Shown: positions 25,589 to 34,548 of the stretch, one piece after another
Numbering within the stretch: position 1 is the first letter of the stretch
How the letters are laid out: each line of letters starts with the position of its first letter
Assembly (NCBI GenBank): GCA_031372705.1
Contig: JANMLV010000231.1
Location: 1-45,107 of the forward strand
DNA from: UBA7236 sp031372705
GTDB taxonomy: Bacteria; Bacteroidota; Bacteroidia; Chitinophagales; BACL12
Direction of reading: 5' to 3'
Length of the DNA: 45,107 bases
Notes under the pieces: model-generated
Seen by the model: only the letters and a program-made list of their open reading frames with translations
Database searches by the model: none
What the model was told of the DNA's origin: nothing
Made by a program: the position numbers and the translations under genes

Positions 25589-26812
25589 ATGCAACGGTTA
25601 CTGTTAATCTATTTATTGTTAAGCATCTCTAATGTTAATGCACAAACTGCGTTTACAATTTACGATACGTATAATTCTGAATTGCCTGCTGATAAGGTTA
25701 ATAGGATTGTTATTGATGCTGATGATAATAAATGGATTGGCACCGAAGGCGGTTTGGTAAAAATGAATGCCGCAGGTGAAATGACCATATTTACTACGGA
25801 TAATTCCGATATTCCCGGAAATCAGATTACAGCAATTTTTATCGATAATGATGATGTGTGGATTGGAACACAATTATCGGGAATGGCAAAATTTGATGGA
25901 ATTACTTGGACAAATTATGACCCAACAAATTCGCCCATACCTGATTATCAAGTGAATTGTATAAATAAAGATAGCAATGATACCATTTGGATTGGCACAA
26001 CAAGCGGATTAGTTAAATGGGATGGTGCTGATTATTGGTATGTTTATACAAATACTAATTCATTATTACATTCAAATAATATTAATGATATATATATTGA
26101 TGCAACTGATAACATTTACATTGGAACCGTTAATGGTGGTTTAAGCACCTACATAAATGGTTTTATTGATTATTATAGAACCGATAATTCCTTAATAAGT
26201 GATAATACCGTGTTGAACATTGATGAAGATATTTATAGCAACAAATGGCTTGCGACATCGTTTGGGGGTTTGAGTGTATTTACACCTGATGAAACATTTT
26301 TAAAATTTACACCCTTAACTTCAGATATTTCTAATTGGTCGTGCGATGCACTTACCATTGATAATGACAATATTGGCTTAATAGCTATGTCGTCGACAGG
26401 TTTGGATATATTTGATAATGTTACTTGGGAGAATTACACAACAACAAACTCGCCAATGCCCGACGATTATATTAATACGGTTAAAGCTGATAGTGAAAAT
26501 AAAATATGGATGGGAACAGATACCGGCGGCGTAGTTGTTTTAGACAGAACGCTTTTAATTAGTGTTGAAGATATTAATCCTTTTAACGTAAATGTTTATC
26601 CCAATCCGAGCACTTCTTCAAGCATTGTAAGCACTAATATTATTGATGGTGATTTGCAAATATATTCCTTAGGCGGTGTTTTGTGCTTTTCAGAAAAAAT
26701 AAAATCCAATACATTATTTATAAATGTATCGGATTTTGTTAGTGGTAATTATATTATTAAAATTACAAATAATGATGCATCTGTAAGTATATCAATGCTT
26801 GTTGCACATTAA
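25589..26812 (+). CDS. Two-component-regulator-propeller-like secreted protein with T9SS type A domain
   Basis: A 407-residue protein. The signal peptide is QRLLLIYLLLSISNVNA, cut before QTAF. About seven propeller blades repeat a pattern like VNRIVIDADDNKWIGTEGGLVKMN. Others are NDDVWIGTQLSGMAKFDG, NDTIWIGTTSGLVKWDG, DNIYIGTVNGGLSTY, SNKWLATSFGGLSVF and ENKIWMGTDTGGVVVLD. These are Reg_prop units as seen in hybrid two-component sensors, but here there is no transmembrane or kinase part. The end, NVYPNPSTSS onward, is a type A T9SS sorting domain. A TAAATTTG -7 element at 25577-25584 precedes the ATG. Its last four bases overlap the convergent lipoprotein gene. Confidence 0.85.
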   Translation: MQRLLLIYLLLSISNVNAQTAFTIYDTYNSELPADKVNRIVIDADDNKWIGTEGGLVKMNAAGEMTIFTTDNSDIPGNQITAIFIDNDDVWIGTQLSGMAKFDGITWTNYDPTNSPIPDYQVNCINKDSNDTIWIGTTSGLVKWDGADYWYVYTNTNSLLHSNNINDIYIDATDNIYIGTVNGGLSTYINGFIDYYRTDNSLISDNTVLNIDEDIYSNKWLATSFGGLSVFTPDETFLKFTPLTSDISNWSCDALTIDNDNIGLIAMSSTGLDIFDNVTWENYTTTNSPMPDDYINTVKADSENKIWMGTDTGGVVVLDRTLLISVEDINPFNVNVYPNPSTSSSIVSTNIIDGDLQIYSLGGVLCFSEKIKSNTLFINVSDFVSGNYIIKITNNDASVSISMLVAH

Positions 26813-27237
26813 TAACGGGCCATTGTTGCGCGACAATTATTTTCATCAATTATTAAACCTTCTTGCACAACTAAAACGGTATAGTCTACAATTAGTGTGT
26901 CTCCTTCAAGTGAAGCGCTGCCGCTGAATTCATAAAATATATCAGGATAACTTGAAACATAAAACTGTTGAATAGGAATAATAACTTTCATTCCGGTTAC
27001 AATACCGTATACTTCCATTCCTACTTCATATAAACCCGGCCATCCGAAAATTATTTCATCATAGTTGTTTGACTTGAAAACTGTAATATCATAGGTATTA
27101 AATGCCGCATCACATGCATCGGTAACTTGGTAATCGCCAACGTATTCATCTCGAACATCGTATTCCGGAATGTAATCCTTTTCACAAGCTGTAAATAAAA
27201 GTGGAGTGATTAATAGACCTAGTATAAACTTTTTCAT
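26809..27237 (-). CDS. Small lipoprotein of unknown function
   Basis: This 142-residue protein has the lipoprotein signal KKFILGLLITPLLFTAC, with Cys18 as the lipid site, then EKDYIPEYD. The remainder is beta-rich: GDYQVTDACDAAFNTYDITVF, FYEFSGSASLEGDTLIVDYTV. This layout resembles the many small Bacteroidota lipoproteins that hold a lipocalin-like barrel. The stop codon overlaps the end of the convergent propeller gene by four bases. No function is assigned. Confidence 0.72.
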   Translation of the reverse strand: MKKFILGLLITPLLFTACEKDYIPEYDVRDEYVGDYQVTDACDAAFNTYDITVFKSNNYDEIIFGWPGLYEVGMEVYGIVTGMKVIIPIQQFYVSSYPDIFYEFSGSASLEGDTLIVDYTVLVVQEGLIIDENNCRATMARY

Positions 27238-27279
27238 AAGTGTCGTTTTGTATAGCTAAACCAACATCGTGCCAATCCA

Positions 27280-27310
27280 TTGTAAGAAGTTGCTGCAAGT
27301 GCTAACTTTG
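27280..27310 (+). promoter_or_regulatory. Promoter of urocanate hydratase
   Basis: TTG at 27280-27282, a 20-base spacer and a perfect TAnnTTTG (TAACTTTG) at 27303-27310. The in-frame GTG at 27310 falls within the -7 element, so the ATG at 27325 is the correct start. Confidence 0.65.
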
Positions 27311-27324
27311 TGCAAAATCAGTTT

Positions 27325-29355
27325 ATGACCGCAATAGCCGAACCTATGGACAACAATGCTTTCAAAGACAGTATTTTACAGGGAATACCCACCATATTGC
27401 CCGCTCCGAAGCTGCTGCAAAAGGATGTAAGTCACGCGCCAAAACGCAAGGATATACTTTCTGTGGACGAAAAAAAATTGGCCATTAGAAATGCATTGCG
27501 CTATTTCCCCAAGCAATTTCATGCAACACTTGCCATAGAATTTGCCGAAGAATTAAAAAAATTTGGTCGCATTTACATGTATCGGTTTAGGCCCGATTAT
27601 ATGATAAAGGCAAGATGTTGGTCTGATTATCCGCATCAAAGTAAGCAAGCGGCATGTATCATGCTAATGTTACAGAATAATTTAGATTATGCGATAGCTC
27701 AACATCCTCATGAATTAATTACATACGGAGGCAACGGAGCGGTGTTTCAAAATTGGGCGCAATATCTCATCACCATGCAATACCTCGCAACAATGACCGA
27801 TGAGCAAACGCTGGTTTTATACAGCGGGCATCCAATGGGATTATTTCCATCTCACAAAAAAGCACCGCGAGTTGTTGTAACAAATGGTATGATGATTCCC
27901 AATTATTCGAAACCCGATGATTGGGAAAAATTTAATGCACTCGGTGTAACACAGTATGGTCAAATGACAGCCGGTTCATTTATGTACATCGGTCCGCAAG
28001 GCATTGTGCATGGAACCAACATTACCGTTTTAAATGCGGCAAGAAAAATAGATGCACAAGCAATTGATTGCAGTGGTAAAATATTTGTAACGGCCGGCTT
28101 GGGCGGAATGAGCGGTGCACAGCCAAAAGCAGCGGTAATTGCCAAAGGTGTTTGTGTTGTTGCTGAAGTAAATGCGGAGGCAACAAACAAGCGTCATGAG
28201 CAAGGATGGGTAGATGAGGTATTTAATAACCTTGATGAATTAATTCTGCGCATGGAAGCTGCGCGAAAAAATAAAGAAGCCGTTTCGTTAGCCTATCAAG
28301 GAAACGTAGTTGATTTATGGGAGAAATTGGCAGCAGAAAACATTTCGATTGAAATAGGAAGTGATCAAACTTCATTGCACAATCCATTTGCCGGTGGTTA
28401 TTATCCGGTCGGATTAAGTTTTGAAGAAAGTAAAAAGATGATGGCTGAGCAACCGGATTTATTTAAGGAAAAAGTTTATGCAAGTTTAAGAAGACATGTG
28501 GCGGCAATTAATAAGCTAACGGCAACCGGCATGTATTTTTTTGATTACGGCAATGCATTTTTATTGGAAGCATCGCGGGCGGGAGCAGAAATTTTGGATA
28601 ATAAGCAGGAATTTATTTATAAAAGTTACGTGCAAGATATTTTAGGACCAATGTGTTTTGATTACGGCTTTGGTCCATTTCGTTGGGTTTGTGCAAGCAA
28701 CGATGAAAATGATTTGCGAAAAACGGATGCAATAGCCGCCAATGTTTTAAAAGAGATTTTTGTTTCTGCGCCCGATGAAATTAAATTGCAGTTATCCGAT
28801 AATATAAATTGGATAGAATCGGCAATGGAAAATAAAATGGTAGTTGGCAGTCAGGCACGAATATTATATGCTGATGCCGAGGGAAGAACGAAAATTGCAA
28901 AGGCATTTAATGATGCAATCCGTGATGGTAAATTAAGTGGACCGGTTGTATTAGGTCGCGACCATCATGATGTGAGCGGAACCGATTCGCCTTATCGAGA
29001 AACAAGTAATATTTATGATGGCAGCAAGTTTACGGCAGATATGGCAATTCAAAATGTAATTGGAGATAGTTTCCGCGGTGCAACTTGGGTAAGTATTCAC
29101 AATGGCGGTGGCGTAGGCTGGGGTGAAGTGATTAATGGTGGATTTGGAATGGTGTTGGATGGCACACCGGAAGCGGAGCAAAACCTTACTCAGATGTTAT
29201 TTTGGGATGTAAATAATGGCATTAGCAGAAGGGCATGGGCGCGTAATAAGGAAGCATTGTTTGCCATTAAAAGAGAGATGGAGCGCACACCTGAATTAAA
29301 AGTTACTATCCCCGAAATGGTTGACGATGATTTAATCGAGCAGGTTTTAAACTAA
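27325..29355 (+). CDS. hutU: Urocanate hydratase
   Basis: This enzyme adds water to urocanate to give imidazolonepropionate, the second step of histidine degradation. Length is 676 residues from ATG 27325, the long form (~670) rather than the ~560-residue form of Proteobacteria. Recognisable blocks are ELITYGGNGAVFQNWAQY, SGHPMGLFPS, VTNGMMIPNYS, GTNITVLNAARK, VTAGLGGMSGAQPKA and QTSLHNPFAGGYYPVGL. GPMCFDYGFGPFRWVCAS and GRDHHDVSGTDSPYRET follow. Other hut genes are not in this window. Confidence 0.95.
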   Translation: MTAIAEPMDNNAFKDSILQGIPTILPAPKLLQKDVSHAPKRKDILSVDEKKLAIRNALRYFPKQFHATLAIEFAEELKKFGRIYMYRFRPDYMIKARCWSDYPHQSKQAACIMLMLQNNLDYAIAQHPHELITYGGNGAVFQNWAQYLITMQYLATMTDEQTLVLYSGHPMGLFPSHKKAPRVVVTNGMMIPNYSKPDDWEKFNALGVTQYGQMTAGSFMYIGPQGIVHGTNITVLNAARKIDAQAIDCSGKIFVTAGLGGMSGAQPKAAVIAKGVCVVAEVNAEATNKRHEQGWVDEVFNNLDELILRMEAARKNKEAVSLAYQGNVVDLWEKLAAENISIEIGSDQTSLHNPFAGGYYPVGLSFEESKKMMAEQPDLFKEKVYASLRRHVAAINKLTATGMYFFDYGNAFLLEASRAGAEILDNKQEFIYKSYVQDILGPMCFDYGFGPFRWVCASNDENDLRKTDAIAANVLKEIFVSAPDEIKLQLSDNINWIESAMENKMVVGSQARILYADAEGRTKIAKAFNDAIRDGKLSGPVVLGRDHHDVSGTDSPYRETSNIYDGSKFTADMAIQNVIGDSFRGATWVSIHNGGGVGWGEVINGGFGMVLDGTPEAEQNLTQMLFWDVNNGISRRAWARNKEALFAIKREMERTPELKVTIPEMVDDDLIEQVLN

Positions 29356-29449
29356 AGGTTTAAATATTAAAAGGATTTTTCATTCAAATGTGAGCAATAG
29401 TTTTTCTATGTCGTGTTAAAAAATGGGTATGGTTTAAATGTAGTGAACC

Positions 29450-29626
29450 TTATTTCTTTCTTCCGGCCTTTTTCAAGGCTTCATTGAGTAAATATTCAAC
29501 CTGCCCATTCACACTCCTAAAATCATCAGCAGCCCATTGCTCTAGCGCTTTCAAAATTTCCGGCGAAATTCGAAGTATAAATGCCTGACGGTCTTTAGCA
29601 GTTGATTTTTTTTCCTCCTTTGCCAT
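29450..29626 (-). CDS. Ribbon-helix-helix (Arc-type) DNA-binding protein
   Basis: A 58-residue protein. Lys-rich start MAKEEKKSTAKDRQ, then a beta strand AFILRIS, helix PEILKALEQWAADD, the turn FRSVNGQ and helix VEYLLNEALKKAG. This is the Arc/MetJ ribbon-helix-helix order, with the strand presumably reading the DNA major groove as a dimer. The ATG overlaps the stop of the upstream membrane gene (TAATG), so translation is coupled. It is the last gene of the SPFH operon and may regulate it through the palindrome at 31085-31105. Confidence 0.85.
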   Translation of the reverse strand: MAKEEKKSTAKDRQAFILRISPEILKALEQWAADDFRSVNGQVEYLLNEALKKAGRKK

Positions 29627-30138
29627 TACCTGATTTCTTTATTGGGAATATATTTTTTTAATTCTGAATACATCAATTCTTTATTCGCGGATGTAAATGC
29701 AATTGTTTTACCATTAGTTAATCTGAATTCAAAAATATCTTTGCCACCCATTATGAATCCGGTTTTCTTTTGAATAAAATCTTTTTTATAACCATAGCCA
29801 CCATAGTCGAATATGTTTTTTATTTTGCGAAGTTCCCAAGTACTAATTGTTTCAAATGCTATTGAAGTTTGCTTGTGCACAAACGGAAAGAAACGAAATG
29901 AAATACTTTTGTCGTCAATTTGAAGTTCGAGGGTTGTTCTAAAAACGGCTAAATACGCAAGCACAATTCCAATAGACATAAAAACGGCAACACCATACAG
30001 AGAGCTTAAGGCTGCTGAATTGTTATTTTCAATTTCTATCATAATTGCATATGCAATACCTAAAAACGCCATTAATGCGCAAATAGAAAAAATAACCATA
30101 ATTAATTTACTATCTACTTTTTGTTCTTCGGTATACAT
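29626..30138 (-). CDS. Two-helix membrane protein with PH-like domain
   Basis: A 170-residue protein. Two adjacent transmembrane helices near residues 13-35 and 45-70 (IMVIFSICALMAFLGIAYAI and SLYGVAVFMSIGIVLAYLAV) are followed by a soluble beta-rich part. That part reads LELQIDDKSISFRFFPF, ISTWELRKIKN, FEFRLTNGKTIAFTS and ends in a helix. This is the layout of small bacterial PH-domain-like membrane proteins. Function is unknown. It lies between an SPFH gene and an RHH gene in one operon, and overlaps the RHH start by one base. Confidence 0.75.
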   Translation of the reverse strand: MYTEEQKVDSKLIMVIFSICALMAFLGIAYAIMIEIENNNSAALSSLYGVAVFMSIGIVLAYLAVFRTTLELQIDDKSISFRFFPFVHKQTSIAFETISTWELRKIKNIFDYGGYGYKKDFIQKKTGFIMGGKDIFEFRLTNGKTIAFTSANKELMYSELKKYIPNKEIR

Positions 30139-30156
30139 AGTTATTATGTTAATGCT

Positions 30157-30191
30157 GACAGCTGATTATGTATAAAACCTAATCAGCTGTC
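30157..30191. repeat. Intra-operon stem-loop
   Basis: Perfect 12-bp arms GACAGCTGATTA (30157-30168) and TAATCAGCTGTC (30180-30191) flank an 11-base loop. The structure fills the gap between the SPFH gene and the membrane-protein gene. No long T run follows on the minus strand, so it may be a processing or stability element or a weak attenuator. Confidence 0.7.
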
Positions 30192-30202
30192 GAATTAAAT
30201 AT

Positions 30203-31057
30203 TTAATGATATAAAGTGCCTGTATTTACTACAGGGCTGGCAGCTTTATCTGAACAAAGCACCACCAATAAATTACTTACCATGGCTGCTTTCTTTTCTT
30301 CGTCGAGGTCAACAATGCCTTCAGCGGAAAGTTTGTGTAGCGCTAGTTGCACCATTCCTACTGCTCCTTCAACAATTTTTGTTCTGGCAGCTACTACAGC
30401 GCTTGCTTGTTGTCTTTGCAACATAGCGCCCGCAATTTCTTCAGAGTATGCTAAGTGTGTAATTCTTGCTTCAATAACCTGCACGCCGGCTAAAATTAAT
30501 CTGTCTTTTAATTCGCCCATTAGCATTTCGTTTATATGCTCTCCACCACCGCGCAAAGTAATTTCCTGTGTTTCATCATCGCCAAAATGATCATAAGAAA
30601 ATGTTCCGGCTAAATGGCGAACAGCGGTATCGCTCTGCAGTTTAACATACATCTCATAATTTTCAACTTCAAATTTTGCCTTAGCTGAATCGATTACTTG
30701 CCAAACAATTACGGTTCCAATTATTATCGGATTTCCCAATTTATCGTTTACTTTAATTTTGTCGCCATCTAAAGTGCGTGCTTTAAGTGAAATTTTCGCT
30801 TTTGAATAAAATGGGTTTGCCCAGTAGAATCCGTTTTCATGAACAGTTCCAACGTATTTACCAAACATCACCAAAATTTTCGAGTCATTTGGATTTACAA
30901 TGAAAAATCCAATTAAAACAAAAAACAGTAGCATAAACAGTAATGCAAATGCCGGATGAATGGTGGCAGTAGCATAGCCGGCGCCTAAGCTTAACAGGAA
31001 AAACAGGAAAAGCATGAAGTAACCTGAATTCGGTTTTACAATTTTGTCAGTTATCAT
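30203..31057 (-). CDS. SPFH/Band 7 domain membrane protein
   Basis: This 284-residue protein has an N-terminal hydrophobic hairpin (about residues 12-52: GYFMLFLFFLLSLGAGYATA and FALLFMLLFFVLIGFFIV). An SPFH domain follows: NDSKILVMFGKYVGTVHENGFYWANPF, KIKVNDKLGNPIIIGTVIVWQV, then DTAVRHLAGTF. A helical tail contains ITHLAYSEEIAGAMLQRQQASAVVAAR, the standard stomatin/flotillin-like region that drives oligomer formation. It is the first gene of a three-gene operon with a PH-like membrane protein and an RHH protein. It probably forms a membrane scaffold, with specific role unknown. Confidence 0.88.
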   Translation of the reverse strand: MITDKIVKPNSGYFMLFLFFLLSLGAGYATATIHPAFALLFMLLFFVLIGFFIVNPNDSKILVMFGKYVGTVHENGFYWANPFYSKAKISLKARTLDGDKIKVNDKLGNPIIIGTVIVWQVIDSAKAKFEVENYEMYVKLQSDTAVRHLAGTFSYDHFGDDETQEITLRGGGEHINEMLMGELKDRLILAGVQVIEARITHLAYSEEIAGAMLQRQQASAVVAARTKIVEGAVGMVQLALHKLSAEGIVDLDEEKKAAMVSNLLVVLCSDKAASPVVNTGTLYH

Positions 31058-31084
31058 AGTTATAAATTTTTATCTGATTTTAAA

Positions 31085-31105
31085 ATGATATCACAAAGAT
31101 ATCAT
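31085..31105 (-). promoter_or_regulatory. Promoter -7 element inside a perfect palindrome (candidate operator)
   Basis: On the minus strand TATCTTTG (complement of 31094-31101) matches TAnnTTTG and precedes the SPFH start by 36 bases. It is embedded in ATGATATC (31085-31092), ACAAA, GATATCAT (31098-31105), a perfect eight-base inverted repeat. A dimeric DNA-binding protein sitting here would block the promoter. The operon's own RHH protein is the obvious candidate (inference). Confidence 0.6.
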
Positions 31106-31157
31106 CAAAGACGTCAGAAAACCATGAAATATTTTACATTTAATTAAAATTTAACAT

Positions 31158-31955
31158 TTACCGCCTGAGTTCAAATTCGTCGCGGTCGTTGAGGAAGGGA
31201 AGGTTTTCCCTAACGCGTGCAAGGCTTTCAGCCGATAATATTTGTTGTATTATGCTTTCTTCGCCTATAATTTCAATGGTTCTTTCACCCATTGGGTTAA
31301 TGATGGCGGAATGTCCCGAGTGCATAATTTGGTTACCATCTTCGCCAAAACGGTTTACTCCGACTACAAAACACTGATTCTCAATTGCTCGAGCAATTAG
31401 CAGTTGTTGCCAGGCATATATCCTTCTATCGGGCCAATTGGCTACATAAATTAATAAATCATATGGATGTGCACCCAATTCGGTAAACGGAGGCGATTGC
31501 CTGCTCCAAACCGGAAACCGCAAATCATAGCAAATTAGTGGGAGTACTTTCCAGTCGTTTATTTCAGGAAAAATTTTTCTTTTACCGGGCGTATAATTTT
31601 TTTCTTCACCTGCCAACGAAAATAAATGTCGCTTGTCGTAATAATTTAATTCTCCATCAGGTTGCATCCAAATTAAACGATTGAAGTAATAACCGTCCTC
31701 TTCAATTATTAAACTCCCTGTAATTACTGCATTTTTTTTTGCCGATTGATTGCGCATCCAATTAACACTTTTGCCTTCCATAAAATCCGCAAATTTTTTC
31801 GACTCCATGGTAAAACCTGTAGTAAACATTTCGGGTAATACAATTAAATCGGTGCTTGAAACGCGCTGCAACAGCATGTCAAAATGCTTTAAATTATTAT
31901 CCGGATTTTCCCAAAATAATTTTGCTTGAATTAAAGTAATATTTAAATCTTGCAT
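31158..31955 (-). CDS. Nitrilase-superfamily omega-amidase (YafV-like)
   Basis: This 265-residue carbon-nitrogen hydrolase has the Glu-Lys-Cys triad: Glu42 in VLPEMFTTGF, Lys108 in YYDKRHLFS and Cys142 in LPLICYDLRFP. Family phrases include VITGSLIIEEDGYYFN, ANWPDRRIYAWQQLLIARAIENQC and VVGVNRFGEDG. Omega-amidases hydrolyse alpha-ketoglutaramate or alpha-ketosuccinamate, made when glutamine or asparagine serves as amino donor. Its start overlaps by 13 bases the end of the aminotransferase gene just upstream, which supplies that substrate. The operon therefore supports the assignment. The protein is cytoplasmic. Confidence 0.9.
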   Translation of the reverse strand: MQDLNITLIQAKLFWENPDNNLKHFDMLLQRVSSTDLIVLPEMFTTGFTMESKKFADFMEGKSVNWMRNQSAKKNAVITGSLIIEEDGYYFNRLIWMQPDGELNYYDKRHLFSLAGEEKNYTPGKRKIFPEINDWKVLPLICYDLRFPVWSRQSPPFTELGAHPYDLLIYVANWPDRRIYAWQQLLIARAIENQCFVVGVNRFGEDGNQIMHSGHSAIINPMGERTIEIIGEESIIQQILSAESLARVRENLPFLNDRDEFELRR

Positions 31956-33085
31956 AATATTTCTGTTGCTTTTATTAATGTTTCATCTTGCTTTGCAAAA
32001 CAAAAACGCAATATTTTTTCGTTTGAACCTTTTCTATAAAATGGCGATAATGGAATAGCCGCAACTTTGTAATTAATGCATAATTCGTCAGCAAATTCCA
32101 CATCTTGTTTCTCGCTGATTGCCGAATAATCTAACAATTGAAAATACGTTCCGGCCGATGGGCGAATTTTAAATCTTGAATTCTTTAGTAAATCGTTAAA
32201 AAGATTTCTTTTTTGCTGATACATTGCACCAACTTGCTCATATTCTTTTGCATCTTGCATAAAATCTGCCAGCGCATGTTGTATAGGCGTGTTTACCGAA
32301 AAAACTTCAAACTGATGTATGTTTCTAATTTCCTTTGTAATATTTGCCGGTGCTAAAATATATCCTATTTTCCATCCGGTATTATGATAGGTTTTTCCAA
32401 ATGAAAATACAATTATACTCCGGTTGAACAAATTTGGATAATACAATACACTTTCATGTCTTTTATTATCAAAAATAATATGCTCATATACTTCATCACT
32501 CAATATAATGATATCTTTTTCCGCTACAATTTTTTCTAATTGCAGCATATCATCTTTGCCTAAAACACTACCTGTTGGATTATGTGGAGTGTTTAACATA
32601 ATCATTCGCGTGCGCTGTGAAACACTTTTTTTAACAATTTCCCAATCTATTTTATAATCGGGAGCATGTAATTCAACCGGAACGGGAATACCTCCATTTA
32701 GCCTGATTGCCGGGGCATAACTATCATATGCCGGTTCAAAAATAATTACTTCTTCACCTTCCCGAATTGTTGCTGTTATGGTAGTATAAATTGCTTGTGT
32801 AGCACCGGCGGTGATGGTGATTTCAGAATCAGGCGAATAATTGCAACCGTAAATCGAATTTGCTTTTTCGGCAATGCGCTCTCGCAAACTCATTACACCC
32901 GGCATTGGTGCATATTGATTTAATCCTTTTCGCATTGAAGCATAAACCATCTCAGTTAATTTAACTGAAGATGGGAAATCGGGAAAGCCTTGCGCTAAGT
33001 TTATTGCTCCTTGCTGATTGGCAAGTGCTGTCATTTTAGCAAATATGGATAAACCGGTATTTGGAAGTTTTGATTTTAATTGCAT
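31943..33085 (-). CDS. Methionine/aromatic aminotransferase (YbdL-like, class I/II PLP)
   Basis: A 380-residue fold-type I aminotransferase. The PLP lysine is Lys231 in SFGKTYHNTGWKIGY. Other signatures are INLAQGFPDFPSS, NQYAPMPGVMSLRERIA, ITAGATQAIYTTI, LNTPHNPTGSV and IILSDEVYEHI. The FPDF phrase and the GxPGVxxLR-like block are typical of the YbdL/glutamine transaminase K group, which prefers methionine, glutamine or aromatic amino acids with keto acids. It overlaps the omega-amidase gene, forming a known pair that makes transamination with glutamine irreversible. Confidence 0.9.
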   Translation of the reverse strand: MQLKSKLPNTGLSIFAKMTALANQQGAINLAQGFPDFPSSVKLTEMVYASMRKGLNQYAPMPGVMSLRERIAEKANSIYGCNYSPDSEITITAGATQAIYTTITATIREGEEVIIFEPAYDSYAPAIRLNGGIPVPVELHAPDYKIDWEIVKKSVSQRTRMIMLNTPHNPTGSVLGKDDMLQLEKIVAEKDIIILSDEVYEHIIFDNKRHESVLYYPNLFNRSIIVFSFGKTYHNTGWKIGYILAPANITKEIRNIHQFEVFSVNTPIQHALADFMQDAKEYEQVGAMYQQKRNLFNDLLKNSRFKIRPSAGTYFQLLDYSAISEKQDVEFADELCINYKVAAIPLSPFYRKGSNEKILRFCFAKQDETLIKATEILCKI

Positions 33086-33304
33086 GTGTTTTAATTGCTA
33101 TGATTTGATGCAATTAAGTTGTTACCAATTGCACCATTCCTATGCAATGTTAACTATTTTTTAAGTAAAAAGCTAAAAATATCATCAGCAAATTCGATGA
33201 AATTTAGTCGTTTGTTTTTTTAAGCAGGAAAATAAAACACTATAAAATTGAATGCTAGTGGGCTTATTAAAAAATGCAACGAGAAGAGTGTTTATTTATT
33301 ATTG

Positions 33305-34384
33305 TTATAAGTACTCATCCAACTCTTTGCGTTTGATATCATTGGTGATATCTTTAATCTCCTGTTCTTTATCTTTTTTACAAATTAGCAAAACATCTTC
33401 GCTGTCAATAATTATAAAATCATCAAGCCCCTGAATTACAACTAATTTATTATCAGGAGTCATAACCATATTATTTGCTGCATCGTAAATCATAACGTTA
33501 TTGCCTTTAACGGCATTTCCGTAATAATCTTTTGAATAGTTTTCCCATAAGCTGGCCCAAGTACCTAAATCGCTCCAACCAAATGCTGCAGGAATAACGA
33601 AAACGTTGTCGGCTTTTTCCATTATAGCATAATCAATAGAAACACTGGGACAAATACTATAAGCTTTTTCGAGCATTCGTTTTTCGTCTTTAGTGCCAAA
33701 TACCTTACGAGCGGCCCAAAATGCTTGATGTATATCTTGCTGCAAGTGATCGAAAGCTTGCATAATACTTTTAACGTTCCAAATAAAAATGCCGGAATTC
33801 CATAAAAAGTCTCCACTTTTAATAAAGGTACGCGCTAATTCGTGATCAGGTTTTTCGGTAAAAGTTTTTACTTTATGAATGTCGCGTTGAACAGTTGCCT
33901 CTTCAAATTGTATATAGCCATAACCGGTATCAGGGCGAGTAGGTTTTATGCCAAGGGTTACTAGTACATCGTGTTTTTCGGTGTATTCCAGTGCTTCTAA
34001 AATAACATATAGAAAATTTTCCGGATTGAGCATGATATGGTCGCTGGGAGCTACCACAATGTTGGCGTCGGGGTCTAAACTTGCTATTTTGTGACAAGCA
34101 TATGCAATACACGGAGCCGTGTTTTTGCGCATTGGTTCAGCCAAAATACGAGATGCCTCCACTTCGGGCAATTGCTCATTAATTAATGGAATATATTGTT
34201 CATTTGTTACAATGAAAATGTTATCTTTGTCAGCTATTTTTAAAAACCTGTTGTAGGTTGTTTGAATCAGCGTTTCGCCGGTGTTAAGAATATCTAAAAA
34301 CTGTTTAGGTTTTTTTATTCTGCTTTCAGGCCAAAACCTGCTTCCAATACCTCCGGCCATAATAGCCACATAAACTTTACTCAT
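33305..34384 (-). CDS. manC: Mannose-1-phosphate guanylyltransferase
   Basis: This 359-residue protein makes GDP-mannose from mannose 1-phosphate and GTP for surface polysaccharides. The nucleotide-binding loop AIMAGGIGSRFWPESR with KKPKQFLDI lies at residues 7-31. VAPSDHIM, DTGYGYIQFE, FLWNSGIFIWN and FGWSDLGTWASLWE are the usual motifs of the GMP family. It is the single-domain form without the C-terminal isomerase domain. A divergent recQ gene is separated by about 160 bases. Confidence 0.93.
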   Translation of the reverse strand: MSKVYVAIMAGGIGSRFWPESRIKKPKQFLDILNTGETLIQTTYNRFLKIADKDNIFIVTNEQYIPLINEQLPEVEASRILAEPMRKNTAPCIAYACHKIASLDPDANIVVAPSDHIMLNPENFLYVILEALEYTEKHDVLVTLGIKPTRPDTGYGYIQFEEATVQRDIHKVKTFTEKPDHELARTFIKSGDFLWNSGIFIWNVKSIMQAFDHLQQDIHQAFWAARKVFGTKDEKRMLEKAYSICPSVSIDYAIMEKADNVFVIPAAFGWSDLGTWASLWENYSKDYYGNAVKGNNVMIYDAANNMVMTPDNKLVVIQGLDDFIIIDSEDVLLICKKDKEQEIKDITNDIKRKELDEYL

Positions 34385-34548
34385 TGAAGCGGATGATAAA
34401 TTTCTACTAAGAGAATTGTTTTATAAAAAAATTTATTATATTTAGAAGACGATTCTATAAAGTCGGACTTTTGGACCCCAATATATGGAGTCATCGAATT
34501 CCGCCGCAAATATACCTTAAAAGACATTGACAAAAACAAAATTGATAG

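Noticed and set aside
33334..33351. GATATC-ATTGGT-GATATC, similar to the SPFH operator
   Set aside because: It lies inside the end of the manC coding region, has a different spacing and no promoter. Likely chance.
33252..33434. Open frame of 60 residues on the plus strand
   Set aside because: It overlaps the 3' end of manC in antisense and consists mainly of Ser/Leu/Ile with no recognisable feature.
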